64,000 nucleotides of DNA from assembly GCF_015752155.1 (NCBI RefSeq), contig NZ_JADOVI010000005.1, positions 174,369 to 238,368 of the forward strand, in the 5' to 3' direction. This stretch comes from Cryobacterium sp. MP_M3. GTDB taxonomy: Bacteria > Actinomycetota > Actinomycetes > Actinomycetales > Microbacteriaceae. A program made the translations under genes and the position numbers. Within the stretch, counting starts at the first letter, position 1, and every line of letters begins with the position of its first letter. The notes beneath the pieces are model-generated. The model saw only the letters and a program-made list of their open reading frames with translations, did no database searches and had not been told where the DNA came from. Positions 9,205-18,702 of this stretch are shown here, one piece after another.

Positions 9205-10233
9205 TCAGTCTGGAAGGCGACCGCGGGAGCGTTGCGCGACCGCGGCCTCCCCATACGGATAGTCGGAGACGACCGGAGCGCTCAGGGCTCCCAGCCGGTC
9301 CAGCTGACCAGCACTCAGCTGCACGTGGGCCGCGGACAGGTTCTCGGAGAGCTGTCCGACACTTCGCGCTCCGAGGATCACCGAGGTCACCCCCGGTTGC
9401 GCCTCGAGCCAGGCCAAAGACACCTGTGCGCTCGTGGCACCGATCTCGGTCGCGACCTCGGCGACGGCATCGATGATCCGCCAGGTGCGTTCCTTCATAT
9501 TACGCGGGGCCCAGGCCTCCATTCCACGTGCGGGGTCTTCGCCCAGCCGTGTCGCACCGGTGGGATCGGTGTCGCGCTGGTACTTGCCCGATAGCCACCC
9601 ACCGCCGAGCGGCGACCAGGGCAGAAGTCCCAGACCCGCATCGAGGGCCGCCGGCACGATCTCAGATTCGATCTCGCGAACGAGCAGGTTGTACTGCGGC
9701 TGGAGTGTGACCGGCGCCGTGAAGCCCAAAGCCTTCGCCACGTGCACGGCTTTGGTCAGCTGCCAACCGAGAAAGTTGGAGAAGCCGTAGTAGCTGATCT
9801 TTCCGCTTCGGATGGCGTCGTCGAGAAAGCGCAGCGTCTCCTCCGACGGCGTCAACGGGTCCCAGGCGTGCAGTTGATACAGGTCGATGTGCTCCGTTCC
9901 CAGCCGACGCAGTGAATCGTCGAGGGCCCGGTGCAAGTGCCGACGACTGGTACCCCGATCGTTTAGGCCGTCGCCCATGGCGAACCGGCCCTTGGTGGCG
10001 AGAACGATCTGCTTCCTTTCGGTCGGGTGCGAGGCCAACCACGACCCGATCATCTCTTCCGAGGTTCCGGAACTGTAGACATCCGCAGTGTCGACGAGGG
10101 TGCCGCCGGCGCCCACATACGTGTCCAGGAGCGCGTTGGCCATCTCCTCATCGGCTTCCGCCCCAAAGGTCATGGTGCCCAGTGCGTAGGTCGAAACGAC
10201 TGCGCCGCTGTTGCCGAGTGTGCGATATCGCAT
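9205..10233 (-). CDS. Aldo/keto reductase
   Basis: A 342-aa NAD(P)H-dependent oxidoreductase of the AKR family. The catalytic tetrad is visible: DTADVY (D48, Y53), the Lys in IVLATKGR and the His in YQLHAWD. The GFSNF and SVILGARS segments belong to the substrate and NADP-binding half of the barrel. ATG 10233 has an AAGAGGA ribosome site, and the 27 upstream in-frame residues have no AKR character, so the shorter start is chosen. Natural substrate unknown. Confidence 0.9.
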   Translation of the reverse strand: MRYRTLGNSGAVVSTYALGTMTFGAEADEEMANALLDTYVGAGGTLVDTADVYSSGTSEEMIGSWLASHPTERKQIVLATKGRFAMGDGLNDRGTSRRHLHRALDDSLRRLGTEHIDLYQLHAWDPLTPSEETLRFLDDAIRSGKISYYGFSNFLGWQLTKAVHVAKALGFTAPVTLQPQYNLLVREIESEIVPAALDAGLGLLPWSPLGGGWLSGKYQRDTDPTGATRLGEDPARGMEAWAPRNMKERTWRIIDAVAEVATEIGATSAQVSLAWLEAQPGVTSVILGARSVGQLSENLSAAHVQLSAGQLDRLGALSAPVVSDYPYGEAAVAQRSRGRLPD

Positions 10234-10444
10234 CTGCCGGTCCTCTTCTTCTTCAAGGCGGGAGACCCGCAGGGTAACGATCTGAAAGGCTCGAAACACT
10301 GAGCTGCACTCCATTATCCGTGGGCGTCATGACCGCGGCAGATGCGATCGTGCCCTCGCAGACGTCGGTCTCCTTCCTCCCCCTCCACGGGCCTGCCTAT
10401 GGAGCAGGAGCTATCACGCCAGGCCGGATTCCCTGGGGCTGTGT

Positions 10445-11587
10445 CTAGCGCGAACGCCGGGCTGCACGTGGCAAGCGCAGCTCACGCTCCCCCAACGACG
10501 CGAAGTGCGCCTGCACGTCCGCGTCCGTCACCGCCTCAATGGTGCCGGGTTGCCAGACCGGAGTGCGGTCTTTGTCGATGACCTGAGCACGAATACCCTC
10601 GACCACATCGGGGCCGGCCACCATGCGCAGCGACACCCGGTACTCCTGCTCCAGCACGTCTTCGAGGCTGCCGAGGTCGCGGGCCCGGCGCAGGGAAGCG
10701 AGGGTGACCGAGACGGCGGTCGGCGACTTGGCCAGAATTGCGGTCGCTGCATCGTGCGCTGACGCGACGGGCGACTGCTGCAACCGGGCGATGATCGTGG
10801 GCAGGTCGTTGCCGGCGTAGCATTCGTCGATCCAGGCGCGTTCGGCCAACAGCGGGGCCGGTGGCACGGTCGACGCGGCGTGCTCGGCGATGGCTGCGGC
10901 AGCGGGCATCCGTTTCAAAGTGGCCACCAGAGAATCAAGCCGCGTCGAGTCGACGAAGCTGTCGGCGAGGCCGAGCGCGATGGCATCGGCGCCGGTCATG
11001 GTCGAAGCGGTCAGGGCGAGGTGGGTACCCAGGTCGCCGGGGGCGCGGGAATAGAGCCAGGTTCCGCCGACGTCGGGCACGAAACCGATCGTCGTCTCGG
11101 GCATGCCGAGCTTCGTGCGTTCGGTCACGACCCGGTGCGAGGCGTGACCGCTGAGGCCGACTCCCCCGCCGAGCACGATGCGATCCATCAGAGCCACAAA
11201 CGGTTTGGGATACCTTTTGATCTGGGCGTTCATCGTGTACTCATCGGCCCAGAACTGCGCGTTCCCATCGGGATCGGTGCGGGCATCGCGGTAGATCGAC
11301 ACGATGTCGCCGCCGGCACACAGGGCACGGTCGCCGCTGCCGGTGAGTAGCACGGTGTGCACGGTGGGGTCGTCGGCCCACTCGGTGAGGGCCGCAGCGA
11401 TCTCACAGATCATCGGGTGGGTCAGCGCGTTGAGCGCCTTGGGCCGGTTCAGAATGATGCGGGCCAGCTGGCCCTCCCGCTGCAGCAGCAGGTCAGGTTC
11501 AGTGACAGCGGATGCCGCCGTAGCGCCACTCGACGCCTCTGCCACGCGCGTATCTGAGGAGTTGTGGACCGCGCCAGTGCCAGGCAT
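10445..11587 (-). CDS. Enoyl-CoA hydratase/isomerase family, probable 3-hydroxyisobutyryl-CoA hydrolase
   Basis: A 380-aa crotonase-fold protein. The length, the [12 protein letters not shown] oxyanion-hole segment, [14 protein letters not shown] and the [14 protein letters not shown] block are typical of the 3-hydroxyisobutyryl-CoA hydrolase branch, which acts in valine catabolism and is longer than true enoyl-CoA hydratases. The first 25 or so residues are low complexity and could be skipped by an internal start. No valine-degradation neighbours are present, so the in vivo role is inferred from the family. Confidence 0.82.
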   Translation of the reverse strand: MPGTGAVHNSSDTRVAEASSGATAASAVTEPDLLLQREGQLARIILNRPKALNALTHPMICEIAAALTEWADDPTVHTVLLTGSGDRALCAGGDIVSIYRDARTDPDGNAQFWADEYTMNAQIKRYPKPFVALMDRIVLGGGVGLSGHASHRVVTERTKLGMPETTIGFVPDVGGTWLYSRAPGDLGTHLALTASTMTGADAIALGLADSFVDSTRLDSLVATLKRMPAAAAIAEHAASTVPPAPLLAERAWIDECYAGNDLPTIIARLQQSPVASAHDAATAILAKSPTAVSVTLASLRRARDLGSLEDVLEQEYRVSLRMVAGPDVVEGIRAQVIDKDRTPVWQPGTIEAVTDADVQAHFASLGERELRLPRAARRSR

Positions 11588-11672
11588 AGGAGACCTTTCC
11601 GCGGCGTTGCGGTGTCGATTCGAGAATAGAGCCGGGTGTCCTGGCCCAGTCTATCGACGGGATTTCTTGTGC

Positions 11673-12038
11673 GAGCGTGGCTACCGGCTATCCGGGGGTG
11701 AGCGCCAGCGGATGACCATCGCGAGGCTCCTGCTCGCCCAGCCGCGCGTCGTCATCCTCGACGAAGCGACTGCGGCGCTGGACTCGACATCTGAGGCCGC
11801 CGTGCAGGCGGCGCTCAGCGAGGCGCTCGAGGGACGGACGGCGATGGTGATCGCACACCGCCTCTCCACCATCCGCAACGCGGACCTGATCCTCGTGGTT
11901 GAGGACGGCTCGATCGTGGAGCGCGGTACGCACGAGGAACTGCTGGCTGTGGGTGGGCGGTACAAGGAATTGCACCGGACCCAGTTCGCCGTGCAGAACA
12001 ATGTTGCGGCCGATGAGGAAGCGCTGAGCCGGACCTAG
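11673..12038 (+). pseudogene. ABC transporter ATP-binding domain, C-terminal fragment
   Basis: About 122 codons carry the end of an ABC exporter nucleotide-binding domain: signature LSGGERQR, Walker [14 protein letters not shown]-loop, and switch His in VIAHRLSTI. Membrane domain, Walker A and Q-loop are absent, and the frame upstream of 11670 has unrelated sequence that overlaps the end of the minus-strand crotonase-like gene. The fragment cannot bind ATP on its own and is a 5'-deleted remnant. Confidence 0.85.
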
Positions 12039-12218
12039 TCACTGTGTCGTTTTCCAAGGTCGCCTGCACCAGCCGCGGAGACACGCGGCGCAGACCATGT
12101 AACGGCCAATCGCGTCTGCATATTCACCGGGGATTTCAGCACACTTGCATGTACCCAAGGTAGACACCCGCCGAGTCGACACTGTGGTGCGCGAGGCCGA
12201 CTAGCTACTCTTCCTGTT

Positions 12219-12680
12219 GTGACCGAAAGAGAGATGATGCCCCGAACAGCGCGAACCCGGAGGTGGGTGCTGATTCTGGCGATCGGAGGAGGCCTGGGAT
12301 TCTGGGTTGCCAACTTCGCGATTTCGCTGACCCCCATCGCCGCGGAGTACCGGGCCGCGCTATCGATTGCCTACGGGCCGATGCTGCTGGAAGCCCTGCT
12401 CGGCGGACTGGTTCTCGGATTCGGTGTCAGCTACTTGTTGCTCCGCCTCTTCGACCGTCTCCCCACGGAGAGTCCTGTTTGGAAGTCACTGCTGCTGAGC
12501 CTCGCCGCCCTGGTCGCCGTCACCGTATTCGTCGAAGTGCCCGCCAAGTTTCTCACCCCGACGGATGATGCCTGGCGATACTTCCTGATCGCGGCGCTGT
12601 TCAACGTGGTCAGGATTGCCGCGCTCGGTGTCGTCATCGGCCTTCTCTACGGGAGGCTGCACAGGCGAGTGGAGGACTGA
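12219..12680 (+). CDS. Four-helix membrane protein, unknown function
   Basis: 153 aa with four predicted transmembrane helices (about residues 16-36, 50-72, 88-106 and 121-143) and a short basic N-terminus. It starts at GTG 12219, or at ATG 12234/12237 where a GAAAGAGAG site lies just upstream. I recognise no family motif. It precedes another membrane-protein gene in the same direction at a 142-base gap. Confidence 0.6.
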   Translation: MTEREMMPRTARTRRWVLILAIGGGLGFWVANFAISLTPIAAEYRAALSIAYGPMLLEALLGGLVLGFGVSYLLLRLFDRLPTESPVWKSLLLSLAALVAVTVFVEVPAKFLTPTDDAWRYFLIAALFNVVRIAALGVVIGLLYGRLHRRVED

Positions 12681-12822
12681 CCGTCGGCCCCCGATCATCG
12701 CTGCGGCCCGATCTTGCCCCGACTGGGGGTTCCCGTGACTGGATGTCCCCGTTCCGCATCCGTGGGCCCGCTGCTACCCTGCCCATCAGTGACGCGGCTC
12801 AGTCGAAGAGGAGGCGAGTGGG

Positions 12823-13539
12823 ATGCCAGCAGGAAAAGTCAATGATATGCCGCCGCGCACTGTGGCCCGCGTCGCTGGCGCCGTCTACCTCGCGTTCGTC
12901 CTGGTATCGGTGCTCGCCGGCCTCGTCGGGCACATCGGCATGGGCGGATCCGCGCAGGTCTACGATTCGATCATCACGAACCCCTGGTCATTCCGGCTCG
13001 CCCTTGTCTTCGCGTATCTGTCGGCCTTCTTCTTCCTCGTGGCCGCCTGGGGTCTCTACGTTCTGCTGCGACCGGTCAACGGGCATCTGGCGCTGCTCTT
13101 CCTCCTGCTCAATGCGGTGGGCGTCGGGATCCAGTGTGCAAGCATGATCCCGCTCATCTCCGCGCTCCTGCAGCAGGATGGAGCGGGCCACCTGCAGTCC
13201 TACTCAGCGGACCAACTGAAAGACCTGGCGTACCTGTCAATCGACGTCTACAAGACGGCCTTCGCCACGGCCCAGCTGTTCTTCGGCACGTGGCTGTTCC
13301 CGCTGGGCTATCTGGTGTTCAAGTCGGGCTTCCTCCCCAGGATCCTGGGGGTCATTTTGATGATCGACGGCGTTGGGGTCATGATCTGGTTTCTTCAGGC
13401 CCTGCTCCTTCCTGCCTACCCCGCGATCAGCTACCCCTCGTTCGTCATCGGCTTCATCGCCGAGGTCGGACTGGCGTTGTGGCTGCTGATCATGGCCGTG
13501 AAGGTCGAGCCCGCCGAGGGCGGCCGAACAGGTAAGTGA
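12823..13539 (+). CDS. DUF4386 family membrane protein
   Basis: 238 aa, six predicted transmembrane helices, with the VAGAVYLAFVLVSVLAG start and the FFGTWLFPLGYLVFKSGFLP segment characteristic of DUF4386. A GAGGAGGCG ribosome site precedes ATG 12823. The family is widespread in soil bacteria, and its function is unknown. The protein ends in a short hydrophilic tail. Confidence 0.85.
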   Translation: MPAGKVNDMPPRTVARVAGAVYLAFVLVSVLAGLVGHIGMGGSAQVYDSIITNPWSFRLALVFAYLSAFFFLVAAWGLYVLLRPVNGHLALLFLLLNAVGVGIQCASMIPLISALLQQDGAGHLQSYSADQLKDLAYLSIDVYKTAFATAQLFFGTWLFPLGYLVFKSGFLPRILGVILMIDGVGVMIWFLQALLLPAYPAISYPSFVIGFIAEVGLALWLLIMAVKVEPAEGGRTGK

Positions 13540-13781
13540 CACCGATTCAGGACGTTGTTTCATCAATCCACCTGCTCTTCGGGTGGGCACGCCTGAATCC
13601 CCATCCCCCGCAGGGCGACGGAACCGCGCGCAGGCAGGCTGCTTGGGTGCCGCCGATGAATCTGAACGACGTTCCGGCCCCATCGTCACCGCTCCGCGCT
13701 ACACGAAAGGACATGGCGGACGAGGCTCGCGCCTGGGCGCGCGCGAACGGCACCGAACTCCGGCTGAAGGGACAGGACCAG

Positions 13782-15563
13782 CTACACAGCGCCCGAAATG
13801 AATCCCCGGAGGTAGGCGCGAAGTGCCGGATCGCAGACGTAGACGTAGGTTCCGCGGATGCCACGGGTCATTAGAACCGCGTAGATGTTGGTGATGAACC
13901 GCAGGAGGTCGTCGTCTGTGTATTTCTTGCCGAGGACGTCGTTGTTCTCCTTGCCCTTCTTGTCGAAGTACGACCCCCGATCGACGACCAGCCGGCGCTT
14001 CACGGCGTCGTAGCGAAGGTCCGGACCGATAATCACTCCGGCGTAGTTGAGGTCGTACCCCTGCACGGTGTGAATCGAGCCCACTTCGTCCACCGAATTC
14101 GACGATGCAATCCAGTCGGTCTGCGTGCTGTTCCAACGCAGTTGACAGCCGTCCAGCTCAATGTCGTACGCGGTCTTGTCTGTCTTGGTTTTCCAGGCCC
14201 ACGCATATCCGGCGAGCAAGCGCGAGAGGCCGACCTCGGCATCCCTTCGGCGGATCTCCGCGCGCATCGCCACGAGGCTGTCAAACATCCGAAAGTCGTA
14301 GCCCTCGAAAGCCTCGGCCTTCACGGTCTGCTGCTCGCTGCCCTGGGGCCCGGCAGCGAGAATACGCCTGATGTAGGCGACATAGTCCGACCCCGCCTGC
14401 ACTCGCATTTGCGACATCAGTGGATAGTGGCGTCTCGTGAGCTGCGCTTCAACGACGAGACTGTTCAACAGTTCGGGAGGCACATCAGCCGGCCGAACGC
14501 TTTGCGCCGCGTCGAGCAGGAAGATCTGATGCTTGCTCTTCGCCGTGATCCAATCGAGCTGGGTCTTCGACTTGTCATCACTGCCAAAAAGCTTCTGGGT
14601 GATGAGGCTGAAGTTCTTGTTCTGCACACCGGAGGGCTGATTGGCGCGCTGGTTCAGACGGTGGGATTCGTCGACGATGAGCAGGTCGAAGTCCTGATCG
14701 GCGAATCCGACGTCGAACGCTGTCATGACCATGTCCCGCCGAAGCCCCGGAGTCTTGCGGAACACCTTCTTGATCGACTCGCGCAGCGACTGCTGCGGCA
14801 CCACAAGGCCGATCCGGATGTCGGTGAGAAGCTCCCGATAGCCGTCGACGAAGAACTCGGAAAAGAGGGAGTCCTTGTCCACGTCTTCGTCGGGAGCCAA
14901 GTTCGCTATGTCCATGAGCAGTTTGAGCAGGTAGATGGCAACGACAGTCTTGCCGGTACCGGGGTCCCCCTGGACGACGATCGTGCTGTCGGTGCCAGCC
15001 GCCAGATCTTCAAAGAGGCCCTCGAGGATGCCGTCCACGGCCACGGCCTGATCCTGCGAGAGGGCTTTGAACGGTGAGAGCTTGAAGAGGTCGCTGTTCT
15101 CGATCTCGGGGATGCTTCGAGTGAAGACCCCGTCGCGCCTGAGCTGGTCGAAGACCTCGCGGAACGTCTCGCGGTATCTGCTGCGCTCGTAGTAGTCGGC
15201 CTCGGTGATTCCGTCGTTACGGTTCAGGACGCGGTAGACACCGTCACCGGCGAGCATCCGGATGAGGTACGACTCCAGATCGAGGCACACGGACTTGTTG
15301 AAGGTGTCGTCAACGATGACCCGAACTGTGCTCAAGTGCTGCTTCTGGGACGAGTCAAAGTGCTGGCGCATTCGTGCCGCCGCGCTCCGAGACTCCCCTA
15401 CATAGACGTCGTTGAGCCCTCCCGTAATGGCAGGTCTCCTGCCGGCCTTAGCATCGTCCAGGACGTAGACGACAGGCCAGTTGGTGTTGCGGTGGTCGCG
15501 CGGCGCCCACGCCCGGACCGCTTCTTTCGTGAAGTCGAGCCTCTCGATTTCAAAGGACGTCAT
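13782..15563 (-). CDS. GIY-YIG nuclease-DUF2075 helicase fusion
   Basis: 593 aa from ATG 15563, which lies inside the end of the upstream MazG-like gene (14-base overlap). The N-terminal 110 residues look like a GIY-YIG nuclease module: VVYVL, then DVYVGES with a downstream Arg and a Glu in LESYL. A DUF2075-type P-loop helicase/NTPase follows: Walker A GDPGTGKT (199-206), Walker B LLIVDESH (to about 301), and a helicase motif V/VI-like HTVQGYDLNYAGVIIG near the C-terminus. Fusion of a nuclease with a DUF2075 motor is typical of genome-defence proteins. Neighbours: MazG-like pyrophosphohydrolase, exported HNH nuclease, integrase remnant. A defence role is inference. Confidence 0.8.
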   Translation of the reverse strand: MTSFEIERLDFTKEAVRAWAPRDHRNTNWPVVYVLDDAKAGRRPAITGGLNDVYVGESRSAAARMRQHFDSSQKQHLSTVRVIVDDTFNKSVCLDLESYLIRMLAGDGVYRVLNRNDGITEADYYERSRYRETFREVFDQLRRDGVFTRSIPEIENSDLFKLSPFKALSQDQAVAVDGILEGLFEDLAAGTDSTIVVQGDPGTGKTVVAIYLLKLLMDIANLAPDEDVDKDSLFSEFFVDGYRELLTDIRIGLVVPQQSLRESIKKVFRKTPGLRRDMVMTAFDVGFADQDFDLLIVDESHRLNQRANQPSGVQNKNFSLITQKLFGSDDKSKTQLDWITAKSKHQIFLLDAAQSVRPADVPPELLNSLVVEAQLTRRHYPLMSQMRVQAGSDYVAYIRRILAAGPQGSEQQTVKAEAFEGYDFRMFDSLVAMRAEIRRRDAEVGLSRLLAGYAWAWKTKTDKTAYDIELDGCQLRWNSTQTDWIASSNSVDEVGSIHTVQGYDLNYAGVIIGPDLRYDAVKRRLVVDRGSYFDKKGKENNDVLGKKYTDDDLLRFITNIYAVLMTRGIRGTYVYVCDPALRAYLRGFISGAV

Positions 15564-15870
15564 ACTTGGCGCTGCGCCCCCGCGACTTGTCCACCGGATA
15601 CTTCTCGCGCGTCTTGGCCAGCTTGTCCAGAACGATTTGGTTCGGATCGACCCCAAGCCGGTCGGCAAGCAGGATGCAGTAGGTCAGCACGTCGGCAAGC
15701 TCATCACGCACTCGATCCGTGTCGGCATCCGCATTCCATTGGTAGCACTCGAGCAGTTCGCCGGCTTCGATGACGATGCTCTTCGCCAGGTTCTCGGGGC
15801 TGTGAAACTGCGCCCAATCACGCTCGGCAACGAAAGCCGCGATCTCGTCGCGGACGGAAATATCGTCCAT
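15550..15870 (-). CDS. MazG-like nucleotide pyrophosphohydrolase
   Basis: 106 aa, the size of the single-domain all-alpha NTP pyrophosphatases (MazG/dCTPase/RS21-C6 group). The metal-binding residues are present: EAGELLE in helix 2 and ELADVL in helix 3, followed by KYPVDKSRGRSAKY. Such enzymes hydrolyse canonical or modified dNTPs to monophosphates. Its 3' end overlaps the start of the helicase-nuclease gene, so the two are co-translated. In this setting it may alter nucleotide pools during phage attack, which is inference. Confidence 0.85.
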   Translation of the reverse strand: MDDISVRDEIAAFVAERDWAQFHSPENLAKSIVIEAGELLECYQWNADADTDRVRDELADVLTYCILLADRLGVDPNQIVLDKLAKTREKYPVDKSRGRSAKYDVL

Positions 15871-15931
15871 GTCGTAAACCTAACAGCGTCGAGTTGCGTC
15901 AAAGGGCTACTGAGCGGCGGTTCGCCGTTCA

Positions 15932-17251
15932 TCAGGCGTCGCAGCCAACGCCGTCCTTGTCGCGGTCAAACTTGGGCTGGAAACCCGGCGATCCCGCGTA
16001 GATCGGGGCCGCTCCCGCGGCGCGCACAGCATCGCAGTTCTCGTAGTAGACGTCGACTGGTGCCGGCGCAGGGGCAGGTGCCGGAGCCGGAGCCGGAGCA
16101 GGTTCAGGGGCCACGACGACAGGAGCCGGCGCAGGAGGAGCGACAACAACCGGAGCTGGAGCAGGTGTGAACGAGGAGGTCAGCGCCAACTCACCAGCGC
16201 AGGAGCCGAGGACGCGGGTCATAGCGTCATGCTCAGCCTGCGTCACCCAGAGACCGTAGGTTGCCTTGACGGACACCTGACGGGCGACATAGTTGCAGCG
16301 GATCGCCTTGTTCGACGGCAGCCACGTTGCCGTGTCGCCGTCGCCCTTCTGGGCATTGGAGCGTCCATCGACGGCGAGGAGATTGATGGGATCGTTTGCC
16401 AGAGAAATGCGCTGAGCCTGAGTCAGCTGCTGGGCGCCCGTCTGCCATGCATTCGACAGAGCCACCAGGTGGTCGATCTGCACCAACGCCGACGTGTCCT
16501 GCCCTCGAACGAAGGCGATGGACGTGGCGGTGTACGGCGAGACCAGGTAACCGGTCATCACCCGACAGGTTCCCGACTTGGTGATGGGGCTCAAGTCCCG
16601 AGCGAGGATGTCGTTGCGGGTGTCGCATCCGTTGCGGTCCACGTCGATCCAAGCGGAGCCAAACATGCCCGTGCGTTCGTAGCCGGTCTTCGCGGCCTTC
16701 CCCTTGACCGGGATAGTCGCCAGGACCGCAAGTGCCGTCGTGTTGGTGGAGCTTGTGTCAACAGCCACGACCGACGCGACCTCAGTCGGGGCGGAGACGG
16801 TCGTAGGGTCAACCGGCGCTTCTTCGGAGAACGCCGGCCCGGGCGTTGTTGTGGGGGTCGGTGTCGGGGTAGGTCTCGGTGTCGCGCTGGTCGTTACTTG
16901 CGCAGCCACAGGAGCTTCACTTACACCTGTCGCCGCAGCAGCGACCCCACCTGAAATGAAGAGAACAAGGCTGGCAGCCAGCGCGATCGCAGCCGTCTTG
17001 CGGGTTGGAACGGATACCCACGGCCGGCGACCACTGATCGCGTACACGCCCGTCACCAAGGCAGCCATGCCAAGAATGACGAGAATTGCAGGGAATCCAC
17101 CGACGATTGCGTACATCAGAGAGAAGAAAGCCACCAGGCCGCCGAGGATCCAAGTGGTGAGAGTCAGCTTGGACCGCTTCTGTGTGGCGGCCACGATTGT
17201 GGCGGCAGGAGCCTGCGTTGGCTCCGGTTTTTTCCGGCCAAATTTCATCAT
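15932..17251 (-). CDS. Exported/membrane-anchored HNH (DUF1524-type) nuclease with excalibur domain
   Basis: 439 aa from ATG 17251, with a GGGGGGAT ribosome site just upstream. Three hydrophobic segments occupy residues about 32-110, followed by a Thr/Pro-rich linker, then the DUF1524/HNH nuclease core: WIDVDRNGCDTRNDIL, QIDHLVALSNAW and a downstream Asn/Lys-rich segment. A Pro-Ala repeat linker leads to a C-terminal excalibur calcium-binding motif (DRDKDGVGCDA). This architecture is common among actinobacterial cell-surface nucleases. It lies 61 bases upstream of the MazG-like gene in transcription order reversed (shared strand), so it may belong to the same transcript. Confidence 0.85.
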   Translation of the reverse strand: MMKFGRKKPEPTQAPAATIVAATQKRSKLTLTTWILGGLVAFFSLMYAIVGGFPAILVILGMAALVTGVYAISGRRPWVSVPTRKTAAIALAASLVLFISGGVAAAATGVSEAPVAAQVTTSATPRPTPTPTPTTTPGPAFSEEAPVDPTTVSAPTEVASVVAVDTSSTNTTALAVLATIPVKGKAAKTGYERTGMFGSAWIDVDRNGCDTRNDILARDLSPITKSGTCRVMTGYLVSPYTATSIAFVRGQDTSALVQIDHLVALSNAWQTGAQQLTQAQRISLANDPINLLAVDGRSNAQKGDGDTATWLPSNKAIRCNYVARQVSVKATYGLWVTQAEHDAMTRVLGSCAGELALTSSFTPAPAPVVVAPPAPAPVVVAPEPAPAPAPAPAPAPAPVDVYYENCDAVRAAGAAPIYAGSPGFQPKFDRDKDGVGCDA

Positions 17252-17411
17252 CTGATCCCCCCACTTCAACGCACTCAACCCGAGTGCAGACATTCCCATT
17301 TGAAACGTACTGGAGACAGCGATTGGTCAGAGACCAGACGCACACCCCAGAACGGGGAACCCGTGGGACCGAGCCGGGCCTGGAATGCCGCGCCGCGTGA
17401 TTTGTGGTCGG

Positions 17412-18092
17412 TTATGGAGCCGCGAATCGCAAGGTCGAGATGGTTGCCGGCACACAGTGTCCGACACACGCGAAAACGTCCAACTCAGCCGGGCTACGTC
17501 CCCGGGCGATAGCCGCCCGGATCACGTTCACCTCGGGTGCTGTGAGCGCATCGGGGAGATGCGGTTCGCGGTACAGGCGGGACACGTGGTCCATCGGATT
17601 GCTCGGGAGAATCTCATGCCGCACCGCCAACTCAAGCGCAAGCCGCAGAACGACACGACCTTGCTTGGCCCGGCTGTGGGAGAGCTTCGCCAGCTGCTTG
17701 ATGAAGTGATCGCAGCGGGCGACGCCAATCTCGCGCAGCGTGAGCCTGCGGAACACCGGGAGCACGAGCGTTCGCATGTTGCGCTCGTACAGATTCCGGG
17801 TCGTCCTCGAGATCCGATTTTCCATGTCGATGTCCTCGAGCCAGTACGTCGCCAAGTCCTCGAACGAGCTGTCCGGCGTCAGCGATGTGTTCGTCGGCTG
17901 CTGCAGGTATCTCGTCGTGAGCTTGCTCTTCAGCGCTCGCTCGGCGGCCCGGGCGGTGTCTCCGGTGGCCTGAACCTGGCGTGTCTGACCGTCCCAGTCC
18001 CGGTAGCGGGTCCGAGCCTCGAACCGGCCGGACGGCGTCACCCGGATGGTGATGTCGCCGAAGGTACTGATCGTCAACCGTGGCCGCGACAT
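17412..18092 (-). pseudogene. Tyrosine recombinase (phage integrase), C-terminally truncated
   Basis: 226 aa. The N-terminal AP2-like arm-binding region (FEARTRYRDWDGQTRQV) and the SAM-like core-binding domain are intact, ending with NPMDHVSRLYREP. The frame continues into the first helix of the catalytic domain and then diverges and stops. All catalytic residues (R-H-R-Y) are absent, so it cannot recombine DNA. It begins 5 bases after the excisionase-like gene. It marks the end of a formerly mobile element that carries the helicase/MazG/HNH genes. Confidence 0.85.
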
Positions 18093-18097
18093 TCAGC

Positions 18098-18361
18098 TCA
18101 CCGCCGATCGGTACGCCGGGGCGGGCTGGAGGGTTCGCGCTGCTCGGCGATCCAGGCACGCACGTCGGAGATGGCGAACTTCAGGTGCTTGCCGAACCGG
18201 TAGGCCGTCGGACCTTTGCCGTGCACGCGCCAGTCGTAGACGGTGGAGATCGGGATGCCCAGGTAGGACGCCAACTCGTTGATGTCCATCAGGGGCTCCA
18301 GGCCCCACGCATCGGCGGAGGGGGTAGAGGAGAAGGTTGGGTATTCGTCGTGGATGCTCAT
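18098..18361 (-). CDS. AlpA/excisionase-type helix-turn-helix protein
   Basis: 87 aa with a MerR-like winged helix: MDINELASYLGIPISTVYDW followed by RFGKHLKFAISDVRAWI, the signature of AlpA/excisionase DNA-binding proteins paired with actinobacterial phage integrases. The stop is 5 bases before the integrase start, the usual arrangement. It is probably a recombination directionality factor or regulator of an element that can no longer move by its own integrase. Confidence 0.85.
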   Translation of the reverse strand: MSIHDEYPTFSSTPSADAWGLEPLMDINELASYLGIPISTVYDWRVHGKGPTAYRFGKHLKFAISDVRAWIAEQREPSSPPRRTDRR

Positions 18362-18501
18362 ACCAGAAAGCTGCGCACCGCAATCCCGGACGATCGGGAT
18401 GGACCGAGAGCGACGACGGCGTCCCGGATGGGAAGGCCGTCTCAGCGGCCTCGGGGAGGAGTAAATGATGGGCTTGTGATGGGGTAGTCAAATCTCTAAC
18501 C

Positions 18502-18535
18502 AAAAAAGTCCCGGAAACCCTTGAGTTTCCGGGAC
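18502..18535 (-). terminator. Rho-independent terminator, minus strand
   Basis: An 11-bp perfect stem (18508-18518 with 18525-18535) with a 6-base loop is followed, in the minus direction, by a run of six U. It lies about 170 bases past the end of the APC permease gene and upstream of the excisionase-like gene, so it should insulate the two transcripts. Confidence 0.8.
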
Positions 18536-18702
18536 ATTTGGTGGGCTGTTCGCGAAACCCGTCAGAGCGCGGATCGCACTCGATCACAGCATGCGTTTTC
18601 CTCCGTGTTCCATTCGATTTTCCTCTGGAAGTCCAACGACGTCGCACCGGAAGACAGGGCGTGACCATGAAGGTCCACTGCCCGCGTTACTGCCGCAGGA
18701 CG

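Noticed and set aside
13536..13874. Lsr2-like small protein
   Set aside because: EARAWARANG recalls Lsr2, but the rest of the frame overlaps the helicase gene and has no further similarity.
18502..18535. attachment site (att) of the integrative element
   Set aside because: The inverted repeat has a U-run and fits a terminator; I saw no direct repeat on the other side of the element.
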